Below, one piece after another: positions 1 to 7,255 of a DNA stretch of 8,423 bases (position 1 is its first letter; every line of letters begins with the position of its first letter). The notes beneath the pieces were generated by a model. That model saw only the letters and a program-made list of their open reading frames with translations, was not told where the DNA came from and ran no database searches. The translations under genes and the position numbers were made by a program. The stretch comes from Gammaproteobacteria bacterium (GTDB lineage Bacteria > Pseudomonadota > Gammaproteobacteria > Pseudomonadales > JAUIKI01), in the NCBI GenBank assembly GCA_030430875.1, contig JAUIKI010000045.1, positions 1 through 8,423 of the forward strand. Direction: 5' to 3'.

Positions 1-509
1 GTGAAATTCAATCACCTAAAAAATCAAAGCGATTTCGCCGTCGTGAACAAGAAGAACAACCTGTTGTTCAAAAGTCTGATGCTCCACAGGATGTTATTGT
101 CATGACATTGGTCTCTAAAAATAATGGTTTTGAGGGACCGGAATTATTACAAGTAGCAATTGCTTGTGGTTTGCGTTTTGGTGATATGGGAATTTTTCAT
201 CGATATGCAAATAAAGAATCTGACGGGAAAGTGTTATTTAGTATGGCTAATGCTGTACAACCAGGAACATTTGACTTGGATTTGATTGAGCAGTTTTCAA
301 CACTTGGCATTACGTTTTTTATGACAATGCCTGGACCAAAAGATTTGCTCAATACGTTTAATTTAATGCTTGAGACGGTTAACCATATTGCAAAGAAAAT
401 TGATGGCGAATTACTAGATGAGCAGCGTAATCCACTGACTAAGCAAATGTTGGAGCACTATCGTCAGCGTGTTGTTGAATTTGAGCGTCGTCAACTTTCC
501 AAACGTTAG
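1..509 (+). CDS. zipA: Cell division protein ZipA, C-terminal part (5' end outside window)
   Basis: ZipA is an inner-membrane protein whose C-terminal globular domain binds the conserved tail of FtsZ and helps anchor the Z ring. The reading frame is open from position 3, so only the 3' end of the gene is present (about 168 codons). The first ~30 residues are basic and Gln/Glu-rich, as expected for the end of the charged linker before the domain. The ZipA_C domain then runs almost to the stop. Recognisable blocks are FGDMGIFHRY, LFSMANAVQPGTFD, a GITFFMTMPGP stretch, and a final helix containing LLDEQRNPLT; these line up block by block with E. coli ZipA as I remember it. The N-terminal membrane anchor lies outside the window. 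The stop TAG (507-509) directly abuts the ligA start region, the same zipA-ligA order as in E. coli, which supports the call. Identification is firm. Confidence 0.95.
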   Translation, partial: EIQSPKKSKRFRRREQEEQPVVQKSDAPQDVIVMTLVSKNNGFEGPELLQVAIACGLRFGDMGIFHRYANKESDGKVLFSMANAVQPGTFDLDLIEQFSTLGITFFMTMPGPKDLLNTFNLMLETVNHIAKKIDGELLDEQRNPLTKQMLEHYRQRVVEFERRQLSKR

Positions 510-515
510 GTGGTA

Positions 516-2549
516 ATGAAAAATTTGACAATAGTCAAAGAACTCGCAAGTCTTCGTCAGCAGATTAATGAGCATAATTACCGATATTACCTTCTAGATG
601 ACCCTTTAATTAGTGATGCTGAATATGATCGATTAATGCGTCAGCTTGTTGATATTGAAACGACTTATCCTGAATTAATCACAATTGATTCTCCTACACA
701 GCGTATTGGCGCTAAACCTGAACATGGATTTCATGAAGTCAAACATCGTATTCCGATGCTTTCGCTGGAAAATGGTTTTGATGATCAGGAAATATATGAT
801 TTTAATGATCGAATTAGCAATCGTCTCGATGTGGATCATGTCATTGAATATTGTTGTGAGCCAAAAATAGACGGTGTGGCAGTAAGCCTTATTTATGAAA
901 AAGGTCAATTAATGCTGGCAGCAACTCGTGGTGATGGCCATGTTGGAGAAGATATTACTCAAAATATTCGTACTATCCCCTCAATACCTTTAGTTTTAAT
1001 GGGAAGCAATTATCCTGAATTGTTGGAAGTTCGTGGTGAAGTATATATGCCTCAAGCAGGCTTTGATCAATTGAATAATGATGCTAAGGAGAAGGGATTA
1101 AAGACTTTTGTGAATCCACGAAATGCCGCGTCAGGTAGTTTGCGACAGTTAGATCCAGCAATCACAGCTACGCGCCCATTGGATTTTTTTTGCTACGGAG
1201 TTGGTGATGTTGGTAGTGCAGTTTTACCCGAGAAACATAACGAGATACTCAAGAAAATTAATACTTGGGGGCTTCGAATCAACCGAGAGATTGATGTCTG
1301 CAAAGGGGTGGATGCTTGTGTCGAATTCTATCAAAAACTATTGTCAAAAAGAAATAACTTAGGTTATGAAATTGATGGTGCAGTGATTAAAGTCAATCAT
1401 ATTAAATTGCAAAATCAACTGGGTTTTGTGTCGAGATCACCAAGATGGGCCATTGCTTATAAATTTCCCGCACATGAAGAATCCACGAAAGTTTTAGCAA
1501 TTGAGTTTCAAGTGGGTCGAACGGGTGCGATTACACCTGTTGCTCGGCTTGAACCTGTATTTGTTGGCGGCGTTGTTGTTAGTAATGCCACATTGCACAA
1601 TATGGATGAAATTGCGCGTCTAGATATTCGGATTGGTGATACGGTTATTTTGCGTCGAGCTGGGGATGTCATTCCAAAAGTTATGAGTGTCCAATTAGAA
1701 CAACGTCCTGCAAATGCACAAAAAGCCATATTGCCAAAAAAATGTCCAGAGTGTGGTTCTAATGTTGTTAAGTCAGACAATGAAGTGATTGTTCGTTGCA
1801 TGGCTGGCTTATTCTGTCCGGCACAACGCAAAGAAATGATTAAACATTTTGCTTCACGTCGAGCTATGGATATCGAAGGGTTGGGAGACAAACTGATTGA
1901 TCAATTGGTTGATAATGAGTTGATTCATCATGTCGATGATTTATATAAACTACAGCATGAATCGTTGTCCTCTTTAGAAAGGATGGGTGAGAAGTCTGCT
2001 ACAAATTTATTGGGTGCCATTGAAAAAAGTAAGCAAACAACGTTGCCACGGTTTTTATATGCCTTGGGTATTCGTGACGTTGGTGAAGCTACTGCTTTGC
2101 AATTGGCAAATCATTTTGGATCATTGGATGCGATAATTGATGGGAATAATGAACTATTAGAAGCTGTGAGTGATGTTGGTCCTGTTGTGGCAGGACATAT
2201 TCACGCATTTTTTCGTGAGCAGCATAATCTTGATGTGATTAAATCATTGCAAGTTTTAGGAGTGCATTGGCAGAATATTGTCGTTGAATCAGTTGACTCT
2301 ATATTGTCTGGGAAAACTGTTGTCTTGACTGGAACATTGGTGAAATTTACGCGCGACCACGCCAAAGATATTTTGCAGTCTTATGGTGCAAAAGTTTCAG
2401 GATCGATTTCAAAGAAGACTAATTTCTTGATTTATGGTGAGGAGCCTGGATCTAAGTTGGAAAAAGCAAGAAAAATGGGTGTGGCAATGCTTAATGAAAA
2501 TGAGCTAATTGAGCTTCTCAAACAGTGTGGGTATTCTCATAATGAATAA
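516..2549 (+). CDS. ligA: NAD-dependent DNA ligase LigA
   Basis: LigA seals nicks in duplex DNA using NAD+, in Okazaki fragment joining and repair. All family blocks are present (approximate residues, counted from GTG 510). Domain Ia has the YDRLMRQL region (39-46). The adenylation domain has the catalytic lysine in KIDG (~119-122), EVRGE (~172-176), GYEIDGAVIKV (~284-294) and the RSPRWAIAYKFP block (~308-319). An OB fold follows, then a Cys4 zinc finger (Cys ~411, 414, 429, 435; same spacing as E. coli). A helix-hairpin-helix region covers ~445-590 and a BRCT domain ~597-675. Length of about 677 residues is normal for the family. ATG 516 is chosen because the N-terminus then matches the E. 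coli length. GTG 510, immediately after the zipA stop, is an in-frame alternative that adds two residues. An AGGTGG at 508-513 is too close to ATG 516 to be a standard Shine-Dalgarno, so translation may be coupled to zipA. The gene looks intact and functional. Confidence 0.97.
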   Translation: MKNLTIVKELASLRQQINEHNYRYYLLDDPLISDAEYDRLMRQLVDIETTYPELITIDSPTQRIGAKPEHGFHEVKHRIPMLSLENGFDDQEIYDFNDRISNRLDVDHVIEYCCEPKIDGVAVSLIYEKGQLMLAATRGDGHVGEDITQNIRTIPSIPLVLMGSNYPELLEVRGEVYMPQAGFDQLNNDAKEKGLKTFVNPRNAASGSLRQLDPAITATRPLDFFCYGVGDVGSAVLPEKHNEILKKINTWGLRINREIDVCKGVDACVEFYQKLLSKRNNLGYEIDGAVIKVNHIKLQNQLGFVSRSPRWAIAYKFPAHEESTKVLAIEFQVGRTGAITPVARLEPVFVGGVVVSNATLHNMDEIARLDIRIGDTVILRRAGDVIPKVMSVQLEQRPANAQKAILPKKCPECGSNVVKSDNEVIVRCMAGLFCPAQRKEMIKHFASRRAMDIEGLGDKLIDQLVDNELIHHVDDLYKLQHESLSSLERMGEKSATNLLGAIEKSKQTTLPRFLYALGIRDVGEATALQLANHFGSLDAIIDGNNELLEAVSDVGPVVAGHIHAFFREQHNLDVIKSLQVLGVHWQNIVVESVDSILSGKTVVLTGTLVKFTRDHAKDILQSYGAKVSGSISKKTNFLIYGEEPGSKLEKARKMGVAMLNENELIELLKQCGYSHNE

Positions 2550-3846
2550 TGAATTTTCTTTGTTAATAGCAGCAATATGTGGTTTTTTATTAGGCTTATT
2601 GATTTGGCGAATGCAAATAAATCAATGGAGAAAATCAAATGCAATGGAAAGAAATCAGAGCAGTAGTCAATTACAGGAAAAGACTCAACAAATCGCAATG
2701 TTGACTCAAAAAGAGTCGGATTTAGCAGTAGAAAATGTCGAAAACAAACAACGTATCAGTGAGCTTGAAACACTGCTAAGTGAAAGGGAACAACAATTTG
2801 CTGAAAAAATAGGTTTGCTGCAAGATGCAAAGCAATCATTGCTTCATGGATTTAAAGAAATTGCGTCGAGTATTTTTGACGAAAAATCATTAAAGCTTAG
2901 AGAGACGAATCAAGAAAGTTTACAAACTATTTTACAGCCACTTAATCAGCGTATTCGAGATTTTGAAAAGAAAGTAACAGATACTTATCAAGAAGAGGCA
3001 CGTGAACGTTTTTCATTGACGAAAGAAATCCAACAGCTAAATTCAATGAATCAACGTTTGAGTGAAGAGGCGACAAATTTAACAAAAGCACTTAAAGGTG
3101 AATCAAAACAGCAGGGTATTTGGGGTGAACTGGTGCTAGAGCGTTTACTTGAGCAGTCCGGTCTTGAAAAAGATCGGGAATACCAAGTTCAAGTTAGTCT
3201 CAAGCATCCAGAAGGGCAACGATTTCAACCTGATGTGTTAATTAATCTTCCAGATAATCGCCAAATTATTATTGATGCAAAAGTATCACTAACAGCATTT
3301 GAGCGCTTCTCATCAAGCGATGATGATGTGGTGAGAGCTGAAAACTTGAAATCACATTTGTTGTCAATTCGAAATCATATTCGCTTGTTGAGTGAAAAAC
3401 GCTATCAAGAATTGGAAGGCGTGAATTCCTTAGATTTTGTTTTATTATTCATTCCAATTGAACCTGCATTTCAATTAATCATTAAAAGTGATGAAGAAAT
3501 TATGACAGATGCGTTCATGAAAAAAATCATGTTGGTCGGTCCAAACACCTTGCTTGTTACGTTGAAAACTATTCAACATATTTGGCAAATTGAAAATCAA
3601 AGTAAAAATGCCGATGAAATTGCACGTTTGGCAGGGAATATGTATGATAAATTCGTGGCATTTGTTGATGATTTGGAAGAGATTGGTTCGAGACTGGGGT
3701 CGACGCAAAAAAGCTATGAACAAGCCTGTAATAAACTGGTCCAAGGACGAGGAAACCTGGTGAAGCGTGCCGAAGACATTAAAAAACTAGGAGCTCGTGT
3801 TAATAAAGAGCTACCCATAAATTTAACAAACCAATTACAAAACTGA
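2542..3846 (+). CDS. rmuC: DNA recombination protein RmuC
   Basis: RmuC-family proteins are predicted membrane-tethered nucleases. E. coli rmuC limits inversions between short inverted repeats; the biochemical activity is poorly defined. From ATG 2542 the product is 434 residues. It has a single N-terminal transmembrane helix (about 5-23), a long Gln/Glu/Lys-rich coiled coil (about 30-190), then the RmuC domain. That domain carries the PD-(D/E)XK-like core: WGE (194-196), PDV (230-232) and DAK (245-247). The conserved FIPIEPAF (303-310) and the C-terminal GRGNLVKRAEDIKKLGA block follow. A longer frame from TTG 2509 exists. ATG 2542 is preferred because it starts just before the membrane helix, as in the family. 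It overlaps the end of ligA by 8 nt with no clear Shine-Dalgarno, which suggests translational coupling. The ligA-rmuC overlap places two DNA-metabolism genes in one transcript. Confidence 0.93.
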   Translation: MNNEFSLLIAAICGFLLGLLIWRMQINQWRKSNAMERNQSSSQLQEKTQQIAMLTQKESDLAVENVENKQRISELETLLSEREQQFAEKIGLLQDAKQSLLHGFKEIASSIFDEKSLKLRETNQESLQTILQPLNQRIRDFEKKVTDTYQEEARERFSLTKEIQQLNSMNQRLSEEATNLTKALKGESKQQGIWGELVLERLLEQSGLEKDREYQVQVSLKHPEGQRFQPDVLINLPDNRQIIIDAKVSLTAFERFSSSDDDVVRAENLKSHLLSIRNHIRLLSEKRYQELEGVNSLDFVLLFIPIEPAFQLIIKSDEEIMTDAFMKKIMLVGPNTLLVTLKTIQHIWQIENQSKNADEIARLAGNMYDKFVAFVDDLEEIGSRLGSTQKSYEQACNKLVQGRGNLVKRAEDIKKLGARVNKELPINLTNQLQN

Positions 3847-3883
3847 TCGTTTAATTCAAAAAAATAGGATATTGTGAAATCGT

Positions 3884-4672
3884 ATGAACACACAAGCATT
3901 ACACACTAAAAAAGCGTTTATTTGTGATATGGATGGCGTGATTTATCATGGTAATCGCCTCTTGCCTGGCACATTAGATTTTATTGATTGGTTGCAAAAA
4001 GAAGACAAAGCATTTGTTTTTCTCACCAACAGCAGTGAGCGTTCACCTCGTGAGTTGCGCGAAAAATTATTGCGTTTAGGTGTTGATGTTGCAGAAAAAC
4101 ATTTTTATACCAGTGCATTATCAACAGCAGAATTTTTGTCGAAACAATGCCCTGGTGGTAGTGCTTATGTGATTGGTGAAGCAGGCCTTACCAATGCATT
4201 GTATGATGCTGGTTTTTCAATGAATGATTCCAACCCTGATTATGTGATTGTTGGAGATACACGCACCTACAGCTATGAGAAATTAGAAAAAGCGGTTCGC
4301 TTGGTGCTCAACGGTGCCAAACTAATTGGGACTAATCCAGATTTAACCGGTCCAGGTGAAAAAGGAATTATGCCTGCAACTGGTTCATTGATTGCTCCCA
4401 TTGAGTTGTCAACTGGCTCCAAAGCTTATTTTATTGGAAAACCCAATCCATTAATGATGAAACATGCCATGGCTCGATTAGGCTGCCACAAAGACGAAAC
4501 TGCCATTGTTGGTGATCGTATGGATACAGATATCCTTGCGGGAATTGAGGCTGAGCTGACAACCGTTCTGGTTTTGACCGGTGTGACTCATGCAGATGAT
4601 TTGAAATTGTTTGCCTACCGACCCAATTATGTCCTAGAAAGAGCAAGTGACATCATGAAGGTGTCTGCATGA
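3884..4672 (+). CDS. HAD-IIA family phosphatase, NagD-like
   Basis: This is a cytoplasmic haloacid dehalogenase-type phosphatase of subfamily IIA (NagD/AraL/phosphoglycolate phosphatase group). Sequence signs, by residue: motif I DMDG with Asp15 nucleophile and Asp17; motif II threonine in LTNSS (48-51); motif III lysine in the IGKPNP block (Lys186); motif IV IVGDRMDTDI with Asp211 and Asp215. Blocks FYTSALSTAEFL, NPDYVIVGDTRTYSY and GTNPDL match E. coli NagD closely. Length of 262 residues is typical. NagD acts on nucleoside monophosphates and other small phosphates in vitro; the substrate here cannot be told from sequence. The start at ATG 3884 is the only sensible one, because the frame is closed by TGA at 3875-3877 just upstream. 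An AGGA at 3866-3869 lies 14 nt away, which is long. The gene sits 37 nt after rmuC, and its stop overlaps the start of the beta-lactamase gene. No nag genes are nearby. Confidence 0.92.
   Translation: MNTQALHTKKAFICDMDGVIYHGNRLLPGTLDFIDWLQKEDKAFVFLTNSSERSPRELREKLLRLGVDVAEKHFYTSALSTAEFLSKQCPGGSAYVIGEAGLTNALYDAGFSMNDSNPDYVIVGDTRTYSYEKLEKAVRLVLNGAKLIGTNPDLTGPGEKGIMPATGSLIAPIELSTGSKAYFIGKPNPLMMKHAMARLGCHKDETAIVGDRMDTDILAGIEAELTTVLVLTGVTHADDLKLFAYRPNYVLERASDIMKVSA
4657..4663 (+). promoter_or_regulatory. Ribosome binding site for the class D beta-lactamase gene
   Basis: GAAGGTG lies inside the end of the phosphatase gene, 5 nt before ATG 4669. With the ATGA stop-start overlap (4669-4672) it supports coupled translation of the two genes and fixes the beta-lactamase start. 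Confidence 0.6.
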
Positions 4673-5463
4673 AACATGTTTCATGTCGTTCATTCATCTG
4701 TTTGTTCGTGTTGTGTTCGGTGCAAGCTTATGCAGTTTCATGGGAGGAGAATGCAACAATAGGTGAGCTATTTGAACAAGCTGGCGTCAAAGGAACATTT
4801 GTTGCATATGATTCAGTGAAGCAAACGTTTGTTGGCCATGATCAAATGCGTGCAAATAAACAATATATTCCTGCGTCGACCTTCAAAATTCCAAATAGCT
4901 TGATAGGCCTTGCAGTTGGTGCTGTGAAAAATGTTGATGAAGTGTTGCCCTATGGAGGTAAGCCGCAGCCATATGAGATGTGGGAACATGACATGAGTTT
5001 GCAAAAAGCAATTACAATTTCTAATGTCCCTATTTATCAAGAGCTTGCCCGTCGTGTTGGTTTGGAGCAGATGCAAGAAAATGTGATAAAGCTTTCCTAT
5101 GGAAATCAATCTATTGGATCGGTGGTGGATAGATTTTGGTTAGATGGTCCGCTAAAAATTAGCGCTATTGAACAAGTGCAATTTCTTACAAGGTTGGCCA
5201 AAAAAGAACTTTGCTTGCCAAAAAATATCCAGCAAAGTGTTCAAGAAATCATTCAAATTGATCGTGGTGAAGATTGGGTTTTATACGGAAAGACTGGCTG
5301 GGGAAATACGGGAAATTTAGATATTGGATGGTGGGTTGGATGGGTTCAAAAGAGGGATAGGGTATATGCCTTTGCTTTAAATATAGATATAATTGAAGCA
5401 TCGGATGCAGATAAAAGATTGCAGTTGGGTAAAGCAGCTTTGAGGCTGTTAGGAATGTTGTAA
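4669..5463 (+). CDS. Class D (OXA-type) beta-lactamase
   Basis: This is a secreted serine beta-lactamase that hydrolyses beta-lactams through an acyl-enzyme using a carboxylated lysine. The 264-residue product starts with a signal peptide: basic Lys2/Arg7, hydrophobic residues 9-18, likely cleavage after Ala-Tyr-Ala at 20-22. It therefore acts in the periplasm. All class D active-site elements are present: STFK with Ser70 and Lys73, Ser-Asn-Val (118-120), Tyr-Gly-Asn (144-146), a Trp in FWLDGPL (157) that would stabilise the carboxylated lysine, and Lys-Thr-Gly-Trp (208-211) followed by the WWVGW block (221-225). The enzyme should be active. The set resembles chromosomal OXA enzymes of environmental gammaproteobacteria (OXA-12/AmpS-like or OXA-29-like, by recollection only). 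Substrate range, including carbapenems, cannot be judged. Base composition matches its neighbours and there is no integron, IS or repeat beside it, so it looks resident rather than recently acquired. It closes the operon. Confidence 0.95.
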   Translation: MKHVSCRSFICLFVLCSVQAYAVSWEENATIGELFEQAGVKGTFVAYDSVKQTFVGHDQMRANKQYIPASTFKIPNSLIGLAVGAVKNVDEVLPYGGKPQPYEMWEHDMSLQKAITISNVPIYQELARRVGLEQMQENVIKLSYGNQSIGSVVDRFWLDGPLKISAIEQVQFLTRLAKKELCLPKNIQQSVQEIIQIDRGEDWVLYGKTGWGNTGNLDIGWWVGWVQKRDRVYAFALNIDIIEASDADKRLQLGKAALRLLGML

Positions 5464-5868
5464 ATAGGCTGTTAAATATTAGTAAAATATTTTGGAATGC
5501 ATCGTTAACAAGGCTTAAATTTGTTGGGCACTGCTTGATTTGATAATTATTTTCTAGGTATTTATCATAATAGGGAAACAACAGTTCATTAAGTGCTCTG
5601 ATAATTTTGCATATAATATGAATTATAAATCACAACTTAGCTGGTAGGGTTAAGATAAAAAATTGCGAATAGATTTAAAAAATGTGTTAAATTTGTTGTG
5701 TCAATTAACGTGAATGGAAGTCAAACAGTCATATACTTAAAACCAATAAAAATATTAGTTGCTAGGATGCATAATTAGGCTATCTTTATTTGCAATGTCG
5801 CTTTACTAAAATGAGCATTGTAGCTGGCAATCCTTTGCTAATGTTGTCTTAAATTTTTTGGTTATTGT
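5464..5868 (+). other. AT-rich intergenic region between the beta-lactamase gene and cydA
   Basis: About 405 nt without a credible gene on either strand. A weak all-A/T hairpin (AAATATT 5474-5480, AATATTT 5486-5492, 5-nt loop) follows the beta-lactamase stop; it is too weak to call a terminator. Two promoter-like pairs are visible, both poor at -35: TTAAGT (5589-5594) with TATAAT (5612-5617), 17-nt spacer; and TTTATT (5785-5790) with TAAAAT (5807-5812), 16-nt spacer. The second would give a leader of about 50 nt before cydA. No convincing FNR or ArcA site and no riboswitch-like structure were recognised. The region most likely holds the cydAB promoter. Confidence 0.55.
5785..5812 (+). promoter_or_regulatory. 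Possible sigma70-type promoter for cydAB
   Basis: TTTATT (3 of 6 matches to the -35 consensus) is separated by 16 nt from TAAAAT (5 of 6 to the -10 consensus), about 57 nt before the cydA start. In sequence this AT-rich such pairs arise by chance, so the call rests mainly on its position. Confidence 0.25.
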
Positions 5869-7254
5869 ATGGATTTTGATCCCTTTTTATTATCGCGTAT
5901 TCAATTTGCTGCTAACATCAGCTTCCATATTTTATTTCCAACTATTTCTATTGGATTGTGTTGGATTCTTCTCTATTTTCGAACCCGTTTCACGTTGAGT
6001 GGCAATCAAGATTGGGAGTTTGCCTACTTTTTTTGGGTGAAAATATTTGCTCTAACCTTTGCTTTGGGCGTGGTATCAGGCATCACCATGAGCTTTCAAT
6101 TTGGCACCAACTGGCCAGGTTTCATGGAAAAAGCTGGAAATGTTGCAGGCCCATTGCTTGGATATGAGGTTCTCACCGCATTTTTTTTAGAAGCCTCTTT
6201 TCTCGGCATTATGTTATTTGGAAAAGATCGTGTATCTAACCGAGTGCATTTGATCTCGTCGATATTAGTTGCAGTAGGCACAACATTTTCAGCATTTTGG
6301 ATTTTGAGTCTGAATTCTTGGATGCAAACACCTGATGGTTATTCAATTGAAAATGGTGTTGTCATGGTTGAAGACTGGTGGGATATTATTTTTAATCCAT
6401 CCTTTCCTTATCGACTCACCCATATGCTGATTGCATCTCTGCTTACCAGCGCTTTTTTTATTGCAGGTGTGAGTGCCTGGCGTGCAAGGCAAAATGTTGA
6501 TGGCCCTGCAACATGGAAGGTTATTAAAACAGGTGTCTTTATGGCAGCTGTATTGTCACCGATTCAAATTTTTGTAGGTGATTTGCATGGACTCAATACA
6601 CTTGAATATCAACCTGCCAAAATTGCTGCTATTGAAGGAATTTGGGAAACAGAGCGTGGCGCTGAGTTGACTTTGTTTGGATTTCCAGACGAAAAATCAG
6701 GTAAAACACACTTTAAAATAGCAATTCCTAAAGCGGCTAGTTTTATTTTAACGCATGATTGGGATGGTGAAATAAAGGGACTGAATGAATTTGAAGGTGA
6801 GCATCCGCCAGTGGCGATTGTTTTTTGGGCATTTCGAGTCATGGTGGGGATTGGATTTTTGATGTTAATTGTTTCATGGTGGTCTGTTTTTTCAGTGTCG
6901 AAAAAATCTAAAAAAGACAATCAATTGATGTTGCGCATATTATCTATCATGACGTTTTCTGGATGGGTTGCTGTTTTGGCTGGATGGTATGTCACGGAAA
7001 TTGGCAGGCAACCTTGGATTGTCAGTGGGATTTTTTTAACAGAAGATGTTGTTGCAGATCATCCAGCTGGTATGGTGTTAAGCACACTCATTGCCTATTT
7101 GGCTGTCTACGGGTTTCTATTAATCTCTTATATTTCAACGCTGCGTTATCTTTCATCAAAACCTGCTCGTTCACTGCTAACGTTGCAACAAAAAGCCCAA
7201 GAATCACAAGCTATGCATACACATCCAATCAAAACGGTTGAAGGAGATTCTTGA
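5869..7254 (+). CDS. cydA: Cytochrome bd-type quinol oxidase subunit I (short Q-loop, CIO-like)
   Basis: Subunit I of bd oxidase binds haems b558, b595 and d in the inner membrane, oxidises quinol on its periplasmic Q-loop and reduces O2 to water. The 461-residue product is an intact polytopic membrane protein with about nine hydrophobic segments. Haem ligands are present: His20 (ISFHILFP), His185 (YRLTHMLIAS) and Met325 (FRVMVG). The proton-path acids Glu100 and Glu108 (GYEVLTAFFLEASFLG) are kept, as are quinol-site residues near Lys251 and Glu256 and the signature GWYVTEIGRQPW (372-383). The Q-loop is short, unlike the ~520-residue E. coli CydA, which places it with the cyanide-insensitive oxidase (CioA) type. 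ATG 5869 gives the usual N-terminus (MDFDPFLLSRIQFA), but no good Shine-Dalgarno precedes it. cydB follows after 1 nt. Although this gene looks functional, its partner subunit is broken, so the complex may not form. Confidence 0.95.
   Translation: MDFDPFLLSRIQFAANISFHILFPTISIGLCWILLYFRTRFTLSGNQDWEFAYFFWVKIFALTFALGVVSGITMSFQFGTNWPGFMEKAGNVAGPLLGYEVLTAFFLEASFLGIMLFGKDRVSNRVHLISSILVAVGTTFSAFWILSLNSWMQTPDGYSIENGVVMVEDWWDIIFNPSFPYRLTHMLIASLLTSAFFIAGVSAWRARQNVDGPATWKVIKTGVFMAAVLSPIQIFVGDLHGLNTLEYQPAKIAAIEGIWETERGAELTLFGFPDEKSGKTHFKIAIPKAASFILTHDWDGEIKGLNEFEGEHPPVAIVFWAFRVMVGIGFLMLIVSWWSVFSVSKKSKKDNQLMLRILSIMTFSGWVAVLAGWYVTEIGRQPWIVSGIFLTEDVVADHPAGMVLSTLIAYLAVYGFLLISYISTLRYLSSKPARSLLTLQQKAQESQAMHTHPIKTVEGDS
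7241..7247 (+). promoter_or_regulatory. Strong ribosome binding site for cydB
   Basis: AAGGAGA sits 8 nt before ATG 7256, inside the last codons of cydA. It decides the cydB start in favour of ATG 7256 over the upstream in-frame TTG 7238, which would lie before this site. Confidence 0.85.
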
Positions 7255-7255
7255 T

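Noticed and set aside
1508..1891. 127-codon open frame on the - strand within ligA
   Set aside because: It lies entirely antisense to the conserved OB-fold and zinc-finger part of LigA, with no recognisable domain.
5474..5492. Hairpin as a rho-independent terminator after the beta-lactamase gene
   Set aside because: The 7-bp stem is made only of A/T pairs and is followed by just a short T run, so it would be too unstable to count as a terminator.
4600..5500. Mobile element or integron carrying the beta-lactamase gene
   Set aside because: No attC-like site, transposase, inverted terminal repeats or composition shift is visible; the gene overlaps its upstream neighbour by 4 nt.
5249..5581. 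110-codon open frame on the - strand overlapping the end of the beta-lactamase gene
   Set aside because: Two thirds of it is antisense to well-conserved beta-lactamase coding sequence, its composition is biased (Leu/Tyr/Pro/Gln-rich), and no family is recognisable.
5694..5705. TTG...CAA element resembling an FNR box upstream of cydA
   Set aside because: The half-sites are separated by 6 nt rather than the 8 needed for TTGATNNNNATCAA, and the inner positions do not match.
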